Of a stretch of DNA of 64,000 bases, positions 52,303 through 61,329 are shown piece by piece. The DNA is taken from contig NZ_MRBK01000006.1 of assembly GCF_001969815.1 (NCBI RefSeq), forward strand, positions 310,001 to 374,000, written 5' to 3'. Each line of letters begins with the position of its first letter. The first letter of the stretch is position 1. The stretch is from Bacillus swezeyi. GTDB lineage: Bacteria > Bacillota > Bacilli > Bacillales > Bacillaceae. Made by a program: the position numbers and the translations under genes. The notes under the pieces were generated by a model that did no database searches, was not told where the DNA came from, and worked only from the letters and a program-made list of their open reading frames with translations.

Positions 52303-53154
52303 TCAGCTGAATAAATCGAGCTGTCTTGGAGTGAGCCCTGTATATTCAAGGTTCAATAATTTCATCAATTGTTTGCCGTTCGCAGCCGCATCTCCTCCGG
52401 AATTGTTATTGAAGAGCACATATAGCTTTTTCGACTGCTTCTCTAGCAGCTCCAGGTTTTGTTTCCAATCTTGCAGTTCCTGTTCATTATATAAATACAA
52501 ATATCTGACTTCCCGCCAGTTTTGCCCTGAAGACGGTCTAACCCATCCTTCTTTATTGCGGCCATGGAAGCGCACTAGCGTTTTTTCGCTGTTTGTCGCA
52601 TGAAGGACGGCCGGAATGCAGCCTTCCCCGATCTGCGGCTCGTCACATATGCTGTGAATCCAGTTTTGCTCTTCCATAAAGGCGAGCGTCTTATCGTAAT
52701 ACTCGGGCATGAACCATGACCGATGCCTGAATTCAAGCGCACACGGAATGTCTCCCATCTTCTCTTTGCACCATCTTAAGTAGTTGACATTTTCTTTTTT
52801 ACAGTCAAACCAGGGCGGGAACTGAAATAGGACCATCGCCAATTTTCCCGCTTTTATGTAGGGTGTTAAGGACAGTTTGAAGGCATCAAACATCTCATCC
52901 TTCGATTCAAAAGGGATCTCCCCGCGCTGATGTCCTGTCATCCCCTGATAAGCCTTAATGATAAACTGAAACGATTCAGGCGTCTCCTTTACCCACTTTT
53001 CATTGTTCCTCTCCGGCTGAATGGCATAAAAGCTCGCATCCAGCTCAACGATCGGAAAATGAGCCGAATAGCGGATCAGCCTGTTTTGGCTGCTCGTCTT
53101 GGGCGGATACAGGCTGTCATGATCCCCCCATCCTGTTAATCCGATATAAATCAA
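52303..53154 (-). CDS. yunF: DUF72 protein YunF
   Basis: The product has 283 residues with a TIM-barrel-like DUF72 domain. IYIGLTGWGDHDSLYPPKTS, FPIVELDASFYAIQPERNNE, FQFIIKAYQGMTGHQRGEIP, LVRFHGRNKEGWVRPSSGQN and LFNNNSGGDAAANGKQLMKL are its conserved blocks. The reaction is unknown. It is the first gene of the apparent yunF-yunE-yunD-yunC run. Confidence 0.92.
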   Translation of the reverse strand: MIYIGLTGWGDHDSLYPPKTSSQNRLIRYSAHFPIVELDASFYAIQPERNNEKWVKETPESFQFIIKAYQGMTGHQRGEIPFESKDEMFDAFKLSLTPYIKAGKLAMVLFQFPPWFDCKKENVNYLRWCKEKMGDIPCALEFRHRSWFMPEYYDKTLAFMEEQNWIHSICDEPQIGEGCIPAVLHATNSEKTLVRFHGRNKEGWVRPSSGQNWREVRYLYLYNEQELQDWKQNLELLEKQSKKLYVLFNNNSGGDAAANGKQLMKLLNLEYTGLTPRQLDLFS

Positions 53155-53260
53155 TGCAGTTCACCTCTCTTTTTAGTTTATCACAGGTTTTTTACAGAAT
53201 CTTATATTTAGGCCTGTTTGTAGCTTTTCCTGTTTTAAAGCGGAATACTTCATCAACAAC

Positions 53261-53287
53261 AAAGAAGCCGGGTTCTCCGGCTTCTTT
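53261..53287 (-). terminator. ymcC terminator
   Basis: AAAGAAGCCGG and CCGGCTTCTTT form a stem around 5 bases; on the minus strand it overlaps the ymcC stop and leads into GTTGTTG. Confidence 0.7.
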
Positions 53288-53819
53288 AGCGTGCTTTCTT
53301 GGGATAAAGAGTAAAGCTGAAACTATAAAGAAAATCGATTGCGAGTATGATTGTCCATAAAGAAGCCATTTGCATTAACGGTTCTGTTCTTTCCGCATCT
53401 CCGATGAACAGGTGCATTCCGGCTAAAATCGCCGCTCCGATCACCCAGGCTATGAAGTGGCGGAACCAGCCTGCCCGCTCTTTTTTTGCATGTTCTTTGC
53501 CATGCCGCGGACCTTTATCAGGCTTCGGACCTCCGGCAAAACGGTGGGCGAATCTGGCATCCGCCCATTTGATCATGCGGCTGCCGAATGCGATGCTGAC
53601 TCCGATATAAACGGCAGCTATACCGTGCAGTGTATCCGCCTCAGCTCCATTGTGCAAATCAACCGCTGTTGAAATGAGCAAAAGCAAATCCAACACAGGC
53701 GTACAAGCAAACATCATGAAGCCGATTTTTTTCTTCCCTGCAATATATCGAAAAAACAGTCCTAACAGAATAAAAACCCAAAATCCTATTTCACAAGCTA
53801 TAATCAATAAACCGATCAT
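53286..53819 (-). CDS. ymcC: YmcC-like integral membrane protein
   Basis: The product has 177 residues with about five hydrophobic helices and a charged His/Lys-rich loop (about residues 95-115). The pattern CEIGFWVFILLGLFFRYIAG, TPVLDLLLLISTAVDLHNGA and GIAAVYIGVSIAFGSRMIKW resembles YmcC, which in B. subtilis is also next to pksA. It is divergent from the PksA-like gene, with repeated operators between. The substrate or function is unknown. Confidence 0.75.
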   Translation of the reverse strand: MIGLLIIACEIGFWVFILLGLFFRYIAGKKKIGFMMFACTPVLDLLLLISTAVDLHNGAEADTLHGIAAVYIGVSIAFGSRMIKWADARFAHRFAGGPKPDKGPRHGKEHAKKERAGWFRHFIAWVIGAAILAGMHLFIGDAERTEPLMQMASLWTIILAIDFLYSFSFTLYPKKAR

Positions 53820-53841
53820 CCAGTGTCTGCCTCTCCTTTTT

Positions 53842-53904
53842 AATACAATTGTGTTTAAAAAAATAATAACACAAATGGATTAAATAATACAACCGTGTTA
53901 TAAT
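53842..53904. promoter_or_regulatory. ymcC-pksA intergenic operators and leaderless promoter
   Basis: AATACAATTGTGTTTA (53842) and AATACAACCGTGTTAT (53886) are near-identical. A third imperfect copy in inverse orientation, ATAACACAAATGGATT, lies at 53865. TATAAT at 53899-53904 ends 6 bp before the pksA ATG. Confidence 0.65.
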
Positions 53905-53910
53905 AAATAT

Positions 53911-54495
53911 ATGCCAAAAATCGTTGATCATGAAAAACAAAAAGAAAAGATAGCCGAAGCCGTTTGGAATGTCATTCACAGAGAAGGGCTGGAACAGTGC
54001 ACCGTCCGAAAAATCGCAAAGGAGGCCGGACTCTCCGCAGGTTCTTTGCGGCACTACTTCCCGAACCAGTCTGAACTGTTGATTTACTCGATGAAGCTTG
54101 TCACAAACAGGGTAAAAGTGCGAATCGAAAATATGAGATTTACAGGAACACCGGCTGAGTGTATCAAACAGCTTCTTCTCCAGCTTTTGCCCGCAGATGA
54201 AGAAAGAAGGCTGGAAATGGAAGCGTGGTTTTCTTTTACAGCTAAATCGCTCAGTGATCCGGCACTCAGACCGTTAAGGAAGGAGATGAATGAGGAAATT
54301 TATTCTGCCTGCAAGCTGGCTGTCGAAACGCTCAGCCGATCAGGGGCAATGCCGGAAATGGATGCAGGGGAGGAAATAGAACGGCTGTATGCACTGGTTG
54401 ACGGATTGGCGCTTCATGCGCTCCTTGAGCCTGAACGCATCACAGCTGATAAGATCGACTCTGTGTTGACAAGGCAATTGAATACTTTGAAATGA
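53911..54495 (+). CDS. pksA: PksA-like TetR-family regulator
   Basis: The product has 194 residues. MPKIVDHEKQKEKIAEAVWN and CTVRKIAKEAGLSAGSLRHY (the recognition region) match PksA of B. subtilis closely, and the C-terminal domain keeps EMEAWFSFTAKSLSDPALRP. There is no ribosome binding site; the -10 box ends 6 bp before the ATG, so the mRNA probably begins at the ATG itself. B. subtilis PksA regulates the bacillaene cluster; no such cluster is visible here, so ymcC is the likely target. Confidence 0.85.
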   Translation: MPKIVDHEKQKEKIAEAVWNVIHREGLEQCTVRKIAKEAGLSAGSLRHYFPNQSELLIYSMKLVTNRVKVRIENMRFTGTPAECIKQLLLQLLPADEERRLEMEAWFSFTAKSLSDPALRPLRKEMNEEIYSACKLAVETLSRSGAMPEMDAGEEIERLYALVDGLALHALLEPERITADKIDSVLTRQLNTLK

Positions 54496-54497
54496 AT

Positions 54498-54529
54498 GAA
54501 ACAGCCTGACACCAGGCTGTTTCAATTTT
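54498..54529. terminator. pksA terminator
   Basis: GAAACAGCCTG-ACAC-CAGGCTGTTTC is followed by AATTTTTT, directly after the pksA stop. Confidence 0.9.
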
Positions 54530-54694
54530 TTAGCGGGTCTGTGAATATCCTTTCGTTTTCAGCCATTCTTCCCCCTGCTGCATCGCGTCCATCATTTGCC
54601 TTTCAGCCATCACGACAACTACGGTCCTTACGATACCCCAACCCATCGCGCCGACGAGCACTTATTTAAATCCTTCGTTGAAAGACTTGGCCAT
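54530..54694 (-). pseudogene. Small membrane protein with an in-frame stop
   Basis: The minus strand from ATG 54694 reads MAKSFNEGFK, TAA, then VLVGAMGWGIVRTVVVVMAE, RQMMDAMQQGEEWLKTKGYS, QTR and a stop. One point mutation would explain the break. It has a single membrane helix and a helical tail. The family is not recognised. Confidence 0.45.
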
Positions 54695-54821
54695 CTCCCT
54701 TGAATTTATCCGGCAACGAAAGTCCGAATGAGGCCCAGCGCGAGAAAATCCCCACTATTCCATTTCAGCATTTTCATGTAAAGTCATAAGAAAGATAAGC
54801 AGATAAAGGAGAGGTGTTACA

Positions 54822-55868
54822 TTGCAGCAGTGGATTAAAGAAACAGCAAGAGGCAAAAGAGGCGCCAGGGATTTAACTTATGAAGAAGCAAAGCAGGCTG
54901 CCGAAGCGATCATGACAGGCACAGCAAGCCCTGCTCAGACTGCAGCCTTTTTGATAGCGGAACGCATTAAAACGGAATCCCCTGAAGAGCTGCTCGCTTT
55001 TGTCGAAGCATTAAGGGAGCAATCTGAACAATTGCTTCTTCCTCAAGCGGTTCAAGAGAAGCTGATCGACTTTGCCGGGCCCTATACAGGAAGACACTCT
55101 TTTCTGGCAACCATTCCCGTTTCGATTCTTCTCGCGGAAAACGGTATTCCTTCATTTTTACACAGCAGTGATGCCCTGCCGCCCAAATATGCGACAAGCT
55201 TGAAGGAAGTGCTGAACAAATTGGGAATCTTCCCTGAGGCTGATGCCTGCCAGACGGCAAAAACGCTGGAGCGGCTTTCAATCGGGTTTGCCGCAGCTGA
55301 GAAACTGTGCAAACCGTTTTTGCGGATTCGGCAGATCCGCGAGGAAATCGGCGTCCGCACCATTCTGAATACAGCCGAAAAACTGGTGAACTTCTCAGCC
55401 TCAGGCAAACTCATGATGGGAGCTTTTCACAGGACGGCCATTCAAAAAATGTATCCCGTCTTTCAACACCTTTCATATCAGGAAGTATTTATCGTTCAAG
55501 GAGCAGAGGGTTCTGAGGATGTTCCTGTACACCGCGGAAGCTTTGTGTTTTCGATAAAGGACGGCGGGATGACCTCATTTATTTTAAAACCGGAAGAATT
55601 CGGACTGCATGTGGATGAATCCAAGCTGAAAAAGCCTCTCCCGGCAGAAGAACAGGCAGAAAAAATCGTGGCTGTCCTCTCAGGAGATGAATCGCCGGAT
55701 GTGGAGTATGAAAGAAAACAGGTCATCATGAATACGGCATTGCGCTGCTATTTATTCAAGGTTTGCCCGACAATTGAAGAAGGCATCCGGATCACAGAAC
55801 ATCAGCTTCAAGAGAAGGCAGGCTTGAATCTCCTCAGAAAGTGGAGAGCGTCATTTACAAGACAGTAA
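54822..55868 (+). CDS. Anthranilate phosphoribosyltransferase-like protein (TrpD2/YbiB type)
   Basis: The product has 348 residues. An N-terminal helical domain of the glycosyltransferase family 3 type (DLTYEEAKQAAEAIMTGTAS, PAQTAAFLIAERIKTESPEE) precedes an alpha/beta domain. The phosphoribosyl-pyrophosphate loops of true TrpD (GTGGD) are not present; the sequence runs IDFAGPYTGRHSFLATIPVS instead. YbiB-type relatives bind nucleic acid rather than making tryptophan. The TTG start follows AAAGGAGAGGTG. It is monocistronic between pksA and bsn. Confidence 0.7.
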   Translation: MQQWIKETARGKRGARDLTYEEAKQAAEAIMTGTASPAQTAAFLIAERIKTESPEELLAFVEALREQSEQLLLPQAVQEKLIDFAGPYTGRHSFLATIPVSILLAENGIPSFLHSSDALPPKYATSLKEVLNKLGIFPEADACQTAKTLERLSIGFAAAEKLCKPFLRIRQIREEIGVRTILNTAEKLVNFSASGKLMMGAFHRTAIQKMYPVFQHLSYQEVFIVQGAEGSEDVPVHRGSFVFSIKDGGMTSFILKPEEFGLHVDESKLKKPLPAEEQAEKIVAVLSGDESPDVEYERKQVIMNTALRCYLFKVCPTIEEGIRITEHQLQEKAGLNLLRKWRASFTRQ

Positions 55869-55948
55869 GAAAATCGTAATCAAAATGACATTCCCTTTTC
55901 ATGAAATCATTGGATAATGAAAACAAATGAAAAAGGAGGTTTCAGACG

Positions 55949-56764
55949 ATGAACCGCATGTTTGTCATACCGTTTATTTTCATGTTGTCAGCCGTGTTCA
56001 CTCCCTTTGAAAAAGCAGATGCCTTCTCGCTTTTCCCATTAAAGACATCGCTTTGCTTATCGTCCGTTCCAGCAGATTACTACCAGCAGACACAAGGGAA
56101 AACGGGAGAGGATTTGAAACAAGCGCTACATGAGACGATCGATGATCATACTGAACTTTCTTACAGCGAAATCTGGGATGCGTTGAAAGAAACAGACGAA
56201 GATCCGGCAGCTCAACATCATGTCCTTCTCTTGTATTCCGGGGAATCCCGCTCCAAAGATGCAAACGGAGGACAAATAGGCGACTGGAACCGCGAGCACG
56301 TCTGGGCTAAATCACACGGAGATTTCGGCACGAGCAAAGGGCCCGGAACAGATTTGCATCATATCAGGCCAAGTGATGTGCAAACGAATTCCGCCCGGGG
56401 AAATCTGGACTTTGACGAAGGAGGCAGTCCATATCCGGGTGATCCCGATAATTATTATGACGGTGATTCATGGGAGCCGGACAGCCGTGTGAAAGGCGAT
56501 GTCGCCAGAATGATTTTCTACATGGCCGTCCGCTATGAAGGCGAGGACGGTCACCCCGATCTCGAAATGAATGACAAAACGGGCAACGGTTCTCTGCCTT
56601 TTCACGGCAAAATGGCGGTCTTGCTGAAATGGCATAAAGAAGACCCTGTTGATGATCTGGAAAGAAAAAGAAATGACATCATTTATGAACAATATCAGCA
56701 TAACCGCAACCCATTCATTGATCATCCTGAATGGGCCGAAGAGATTTGGCACCCGGAGCTTTAG
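55949..56764 (+). CDS. bsn: Secreted endonuclease of the Bsn/EndA family
   Basis: The product has 271 residues. A signal peptide (MNRMFVIPFIFMLSAVFTPF, EKADA) precedes an endonuclease I domain with GDWNREHVWAKSHGDFG, TDLHHIRPSDVQTNSARGNL and RVKGDVARMIFYMAVRY, the active-site blocks of Bsn (YurI) and E. coli EndA. It degrades extracellular RNA and DNA with a divalent metal. AAAAGGAGG precedes the ATG. With nucB this is the second secreted nuclease in the window. Confidence 0.92.
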   Translation: MNRMFVIPFIFMLSAVFTPFEKADAFSLFPLKTSLCLSSVPADYYQQTQGKTGEDLKQALHETIDDHTELSYSEIWDALKETDEDPAAQHHVLLLYSGESRSKDANGGQIGDWNREHVWAKSHGDFGTSKGPGTDLHHIRPSDVQTNSARGNLDFDEGGSPYPGDPDNYYDGDSWEPDSRVKGDVARMIFYMAVRYEGEDGHPDLEMNDKTGNGSLPFHGKMAVLLKWHKEDPVDDLERKRNDIIYEQYQHNRNPFIDHPEWAEEIWHPEL

Positions 56765-56772
56765 CTTGATAA

Positions 56773-56809
56773 ACGAAGGCGCTTTTCTATTTTGATAAAG
56801 CGCCTTCGT
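56773..56809. terminator. bsn terminator
   Basis: ACGAAGGCGCTTT and AAAGCGCCTTCGT form a perfect 13-bp stem. Confidence 0.8.
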
Positions 56810-57178
56810 TCTCAAATGACTGCTTCTGTCCGCAGATCAAAAAGGCGTCATAAATCCGATTTTCTCTCCCGAAGTCAGAACTTTGTTTAGACCCCGTGTT
56901 TTTTGTTCTATTCGATTTTCGCCTGAAAATTTGCTCTCTGCAGCTGTCCTAGTTCTTTAACATGTTCAGGCCTGACGTCCAGAACCAACTTCCTTCAGGG
57001 GTCTTAGCGCCCTGCTTTTTTCCTTCGGAATCTCAAGGCGAACCGTTAAAGCCGGCTGCAAATGGATTGGCCGGATGATGATAAATGTCATGAGGATTTG
57101 CCGCCTGCTGAATTTCCCGTGATGGCATTCTACTTTCGAAAAAATCGGCGGCTCAGGCCAATTGGTTGTAGCCGCACA
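56810..57178. other. Stretch without an intact gene
   Basis: The minus strand carries short broken frames (for example SREIQQAANPHDIYHHPANP) downstream of the PucC-like gene. They may be relics of further dehydrogenase subunits, but I cannot identify them. Confidence 0.35.
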
Positions 57179-58039
57179 TCATCTGCCTTCAATCTCTTCT
57201 TGCTGTTTGCCATTTTCCAGCATACCGAGAACGTCGATCAGCGTATGCTTCACGACAAATTTCAAGTAGTCGGCAGAACAATGATCATCATCCAAAATAG
57301 GCTCAGGCAAATGTCTGATCGCTTGCTGTACCTTTTCATCAATGGTAAGCTGCTGATCATTTAATATCTCTTCTATCATCGATGACCGAAAAGGAAACGG
57401 ACAGACTCCGCTAAATGCGGCGCGAACATGATCGTCGATTTTGATTGCTGCTATGGTCACCAGCGGATAGCCCTTTGCCCAATGCCTGCGCACTTTAATA
57501 TTGGCAAAAGGGAGATTGAGATAGCGTTTTTCTGTCAGAAGCAGGAGGAGCATCTCTCCATCATTCAGCTGAAGCTGTTTATTAAATACATCATGGATTA
57601 GATACAAATTCACTCCTTTTGCGTCAAGTGTCATGACTTGGCTGTCGGTCAACAAAAATGGCAAAACAGCTTCCCGATAAAAAACCTCCCCGCATATATT
57701 GCCGCCAAGCGTAATTCGTTTTCGAGCCGCATGATCGGCCACACCTCTCGCAGCACTGCACAATAAAGGAAAGTCAACGCTTTCCGATATTTCCGTTAAA
57801 GTTAAGGCCGCGCCTATTGTAAGATGTTTTTTCCCGGACTTGAAAACCCGGCACTCAGGTACCTCTTTAATATCGATCACCGCTTTTGTGTTCATCCTGT
57901 TGAAACGGCCAAGCGCCAGATGCTCTGTGTCGCCTGAAACATAAGCCGGCTGCTTCCCCTCGCCATCCAGCCTCTGAAACAGCTGAGCAGCTTCTTTTGC
58001 AGATGCCGGCCGGTAATACTCAAAATCAAATGGAAACAT
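57179..58039 (-). CDS. FAD-binding subunit of a molybdenum hydroxylase (PucC-like), orphan
   Basis: The product has 286 residues. The FAD-PCMH domain is visible: YRPASAKEAAQLFQRLDGEG, then the phosphate loop region YVSGDTEHLALGRF in place of the usual AGGT pattern, VIDIKEVPECRVFKSGKKHL, and KRITLGGNICGEVFYREAVL. The C-terminal CO_deh_flav domain follows. In a working xanthine dehydrogenase this subunit passes electrons from the Fe-S subunit to NAD. Neither the Fe-S (PucE) nor the molybdopterin (PucD) subunit is in the window, so it may be non-functional or recruited. AAAGGAGG precedes the ATG. Confidence 0.8.
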   Translation of the reverse strand: MFPFDFEYYRPASAKEAAQLFQRLDGEGKQPAYVSGDTEHLALGRFNRMNTKAVIDIKEVPECRVFKSGKKHLTIGAALTLTEISESVDFPLLCSAARGVADHAARKRITLGGNICGEVFYREAVLPFLLTDSQVMTLDAKGVNLYLIHDVFNKQLQLNDGEMLLLLLTEKRYLNLPFANIKVRRHWAKGYPLVTIAAIKIDDHVRAAFSGVCPFPFRSSMIEEILNDQQLTIDEKVQQAIRHLPEPILDDDHCSADYLKFVVKHTLIDVLGMLENGKQQEEIEGR

Positions 58040-58145
58040 ACCGGAGTCCTCCTTTATTTGTCCAATCAGCCGAAAACCAATATAACATAATTTCCCTTTT
58101 TATGTATACTGGCTGAAACCGTCCTTTACAACTGATATTGAAAAG

Positions 58146-58183
58146 AAAAAACGTTCACTCCTCTAAAAAGAGTGAACGTTTTT
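58146..58183 (-). terminator. yurR terminator
   Basis: AAAAAACGTTCACTC and GAGTGAACGTTTTTAT form a long stem with A/T tails on both sides; it lies 9 bp after the yurR stop. Confidence 0.9.
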
Positions 58184-58191
58184 ATCACTGA

Positions 58192-59316
58192 TTATGAAAT
58201 ATCCAGCGCACCGGCTGGATCATATAGACCGACATCGATCTCAAGCGGCTCTCCAAGCGCAAGCTTTGCAAGCTCCCTCCCAAGATAAGGGCCTGAAGTC
58301 AGCCCTGAGGCGCCGAGGCCGTTGGCGATCAACAGTCCGCTTACGTTTGAGAGCGGGCCGATCACAGGCAGAAAGCCAGGTGTGAACGGTCTGAATCCTA
58401 CCCGCGCTTCAAGCATCATCCCATTCTCCAGTCCGGGAGCAATCGCGAGCGCCTTTTTGAAAATGTCATGAAGCCCGCCTGCTGTTACGCGGCAGTCACC
58501 GAGTTCGGCCTCATTTTCATGGGTTGCTCCGGCAACGATCCTCCCATCTTCAAACGCAAGAATATACTGATCATGCGGAGGCATGACAACAGGCCAGCTG
58601 CCGGTATCAGCGTCAGACAGACGAAGATGGATGATTTGCGCTTTCTGATAGGTCACTAAAAAATTGAGCCCCAACGGCTTCAGCAGCTCGCTTGCCCATG
58701 CACCGGCCGTTATCAGCACCTGATCAGCATGTATCGTTCTATCATCCGCCCGAACCCCTGTGACACGATGATCTTCATACAGTAAAGAAGCATTTCCCTT
58801 CAAAACAGCTGCCCCGTGTTTTTGGGCGGCATTCACGAGCGAGCGCCGCAGGGCTTTTCCGTTTACCCGCGCTGCTCCGCTGATATGAACGGAGCCATAT
58901 CCATCTGCCAAAGGCGGAAATAAGCGCTTTGTGGCGGCAGGCGATAAACGGGCAATTTCGCCGATCTCAGGCGCATCCTTGCGTCGCATATGAGCGCGTT
59001 CTTCCATTTGATCCAGCTTTCGCTCGTCTGTATGCAGGCTGATGGCGCCTGTTCGTTTATATCCCGTATCTGATTCTCCATCAGCTTCCAGCTGCTTGAT
59101 CAAATCGGTGTAGTATCTTGCACCGCCTTTTGCCAGCTTGTACCATGCCTGATTTCTGCGCTGCGAAAGCCAGGGGCAAACGATTCCCGCCGCGGCATCT
59201 GTCGCCCTTCCCTGATCTTGACGATCAATTAATGTGACATCTGCGCCGGATTTCGCCAGATGATAAGCGGCGGAAGCTCCGAGAATTCCAGCTCCGACTA
59301 CAATATAAGATTTCAT
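58192..59316 (-). CDS. yurR: YurR, D-amino acid/glycine oxidase-like FAD protein
   Basis: The product has 374 residues. The DAO-family Rossmann motif is SYIVVGAGILGASAAYHLAK (residues 3-22), with DRQDQGRATDAAAGIVCPWL, and the C-terminal VIGPLSNVSGLLIANGLGAS flavin contact. It oxidises a D-amino acid, glycine or a sarcosine-like amine; the substrate is unknown. The ATG at 59316 is preferred over 59334 because AAAAGGTG lies 6 bp ahead. It is adjacent to the suf region in B. subtilis too. Confidence 0.9.
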   Translation of the reverse strand: MKSYIVVGAGILGASAAYHLAKSGADVTLIDRQDQGRATDAAAGIVCPWLSQRRNQAWYKLAKGGARYYTDLIKQLEADGESDTGYKRTGAISLHTDERKLDQMEERAHMRRKDAPEIGEIARLSPAATKRLFPPLADGYGSVHISGAARVNGKALRRSLVNAAQKHGAAVLKGNASLLYEDHRVTGVRADDRTIHADQVLITAGAWASELLKPLGLNFLVTYQKAQIIHLRLSDADTGSWPVVMPPHDQYILAFEDGRIVAGATHENEAELGDCRVTAGGLHDIFKKALAIAPGLENGMMLEARVGFRPFTPGFLPVIGPLSNVSGLLIANGLGASGLTSGPYLGRELAKLALGEPLEIDVGLYDPAGALDIS

Positions 59317-59381
59317 TACAAACACCTTTTCCATTTCTGTTTATTCTACAAATATAACGGATCGTATCAATGAAACACAAC

Positions 59382-60242
59382 CTATCCGATGGCTACCGAT
59401 ATCACGCCAAGCACCATAAAGACAGCCGCGATGATCCTCAATCGTCCGAAACCTTCCGACAAAAGGACCGCCCCCATAACCGGTCCGATTAAAATGCTGA
59501 TTTCGCGAACCGGCGCTACATAACTAACCGGGGCAAACACCATGACACTCAGCGCCAAAATATAAGCCAAAGAATTAAAAATTCCCACTCCGGCGGCTTC
59601 CATCCGGTGATGCTTCCACTCAAACCGGACTTCGCTCCAGCTTTTTAAAGCAAAAGGAGTCAGTATAATCAGGCGGCCGAGCGTATTGCAATAATCCAGC
59701 AGCAAAGGCGGAATGAGAAACCGGCTGACCGCTGCTTTATCAAGGATGGTATATGCTGCAATCATACCGCCGACAGCCAGTCCGTAAAGGATCGGCGTGA
59801 GTGAGCCCGATTCTTTTAAGCGCTTGGCTCCCCCTGTAAAAAAAAGAATGCTTACCACAATCAAAAGAATTCCTATAAAAGCGGGCAGCGTCAATGTCTC
59901 GCCAAAAACGATAACCGCCAGCACGCAGGTGAGCAGCGGGCCTGTGCCCCTTGCGATCGGATAGACGAGGGAAAGGTCGCCCTTTTTGTACCCCTTTTGT
60001 AGAACTAGAAAAAAGCCCAAGTGAGCAAGGATGCTCGCCATGATGATGACAAGCTGCCAGGTGCCGATCTCAGGCTTTTCATATATGACAACACCTATGG
60101 CTAAAGGTGTGTAGACAACGGCTGCTATCGCTGTGAACAGCCAGATAAACGGAACGCCGCCATCGGCTTTTTTAGAAAGGTAGTTCCATGATGCATGGAT
60201 AAATGCAGATAATAACAAGACGCAAAATCCCGCGGCAGTCAT
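59382..60242 (-). CDS. EamA (DMT) family transporter
   Basis: The product has 286 residues and ten membrane helices in two EamA repeats (about residues 1-135 and 145-286). LSLVYPIARGTGPLLTCVLA and PVSYVAPVREISILIGPVMG are the matching repeat ends. The family exports amino acids or metabolites. It lies 65 bp upstream of yurR on the same strand, so a shared transcript is possible, which would fit an amino-acid-related substrate. Confidence 0.85.
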   Translation of the reverse strand: MTAAGFCVLLLSAFIHASWNYLSKKADGGVPFIWLFTAIAAVVYTPLAIGVVIYEKPEIGTWQLVIIMASILAHLGFFLVLQKGYKKGDLSLVYPIARGTGPLLTCVLAVIVFGETLTLPAFIGILLIVVSILFFTGGAKRLKESGSLTPILYGLAVGGMIAAYTILDKAAVSRFLIPPLLLDYCNTLGRLIILTPFALKSWSEVRFEWKHHRMEAAGVGIFNSLAYILALSVMVFAPVSYVAPVREISILIGPVMGAVLLSEGFGRLRIIAAVFMVLGVISVAIG

Positions 60243-60297
60243 TTAACAACCCTCCTCACGCATTAAGGCCTGCGGTTCACAGTGCCATGTTAAGAGC

Positions 60298-60681
60298 TCA
60301 ATGTTTGATGACGATGTAATACTTTAATTCCCCGTGCCATCTCTTGCCTCTGACGGCATCCACCCAGACGTCATATTTGCCTGGTTTAAGCTTTTTCGTC
60401 GGGAAGCTCACCCGAAAATGAGGCTTTCCGCGAGTTAAGTGAACATCTCGATAGATCATGACATTCCCTTTTTTATTTAACAGCCGGACGGCGATCATCG
60501 TTCCCGTAACAGGACTTCTTCCGGTGACAACGATCGAGGTGGCGGATTTCGTATATGTATTGGCATCTGTCCTGAATTTCACCGCGCCTTTGGAAGGCAT
60601 GGCAAAGGCTTCTGTACTGGCTGAAAAAAGCGGCACAATGAAAATCGCGGCAATTATGAAAGCCCTTGTGAATACCTTCAT
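60298..60681 (-). CDS. Secreted beta-rich protein of unknown function
   Basis: The product has 127 residues. The signal peptide (MKVFTRAFIIAAIFIVPLFS, ASTEAFA) is followed by a mature domain of about 100 residues with strand-rich segments (SIVVTGRSPVTGTMIAVRLL, HFRVSFPTKKLKPGKYDVWV), suggesting an Ig-like fold. It is strongly basic (many Lys/Arg). AGAAAGGA precedes the ATG at 60681. The family is not recognised. Confidence 0.75.
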   Translation of the reverse strand: MKVFTRAFIIAAIFIVPLFSASTEAFAMPSKGAVKFRTDANTYTKSATSIVVTGRSPVTGTMIAVRLLNKKGNVMIYRDVHLTRGKPHFRVSFPTKKLKPGKYDVWVDAVRGKRWHGELKYYIVIKH

Positions 60682-60949
60682 CAAAAAATCCTTTCTGTTT
60701 TTCTATGGTAATTATTTCACATTATGAAAATATCACATTTATTATTATTCAACAATTGAACTTTTTGATAGGGAGAAAACCTTTTTTAAAAGAGGGGAGT
60801 TGCCGGGACAAGAAAAATAACACTGGCAATCCATAACAACCCGAGCCTTTATCATTTAGCAGCTTCACCTTGTTAAGTCAGGCGGAAGTTTTCATTTTTA
60901 TGTTATGTTTTTTTAACCAATTATTCCCTTCCCTATTTGGCGATAGATA

Positions 60950-61329
60950 TTAAAAGACGACTATGCTCGTTCGTTTTTTTCGATTTCTTCGAATAAGGCC
61001 TTTTGAAATTCGTACTGTTGTTGGTGGTACTTTTGAAATTCTTCTTTCGTGATATACGGAGTCTTTCGTATCACTGTTTGATATGTCATCAGTGTCAACT
61101 GTTGATAGAACAGCTTTTTGGCTCTCCAATGTCATGTCAGGGTTCTTAGTAAGGTCGATTAACCTTCTAAACAAAATGACACCATCATCAAAAAATCCAC
61201 GGTATCCTCGATCATTTTTATGGATGTGATCTCCTTTCTGAAGAACCTAACGTTTAATGTATCAGAAGAGAACTGAATAATAAAGTGGGTGTAAGGTGAT
61301 TCAGTCATGAACTTCATGATTTGATCCAT
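60950..61329 (-). pseudogene. Broken gene of unknown family, two frameshifts
   Basis: The ATG at 61329 starts MDQIMKFMTESPYTHFIIQF, SSDTLNVRFFRKEITSIKMI, EDTVDF. A shift in a T-run at about 61195 continues DGVILFRRLIDLTKNPDMTL. Another shift near 61080 gives TPYITKEEFQKYHQQQYEFQ, KALFEEIEKNERA. All three parts are coding-like on the same strand. The C-terminal part recalls DUF3967-type regulators weakly. Confidence 0.45.
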
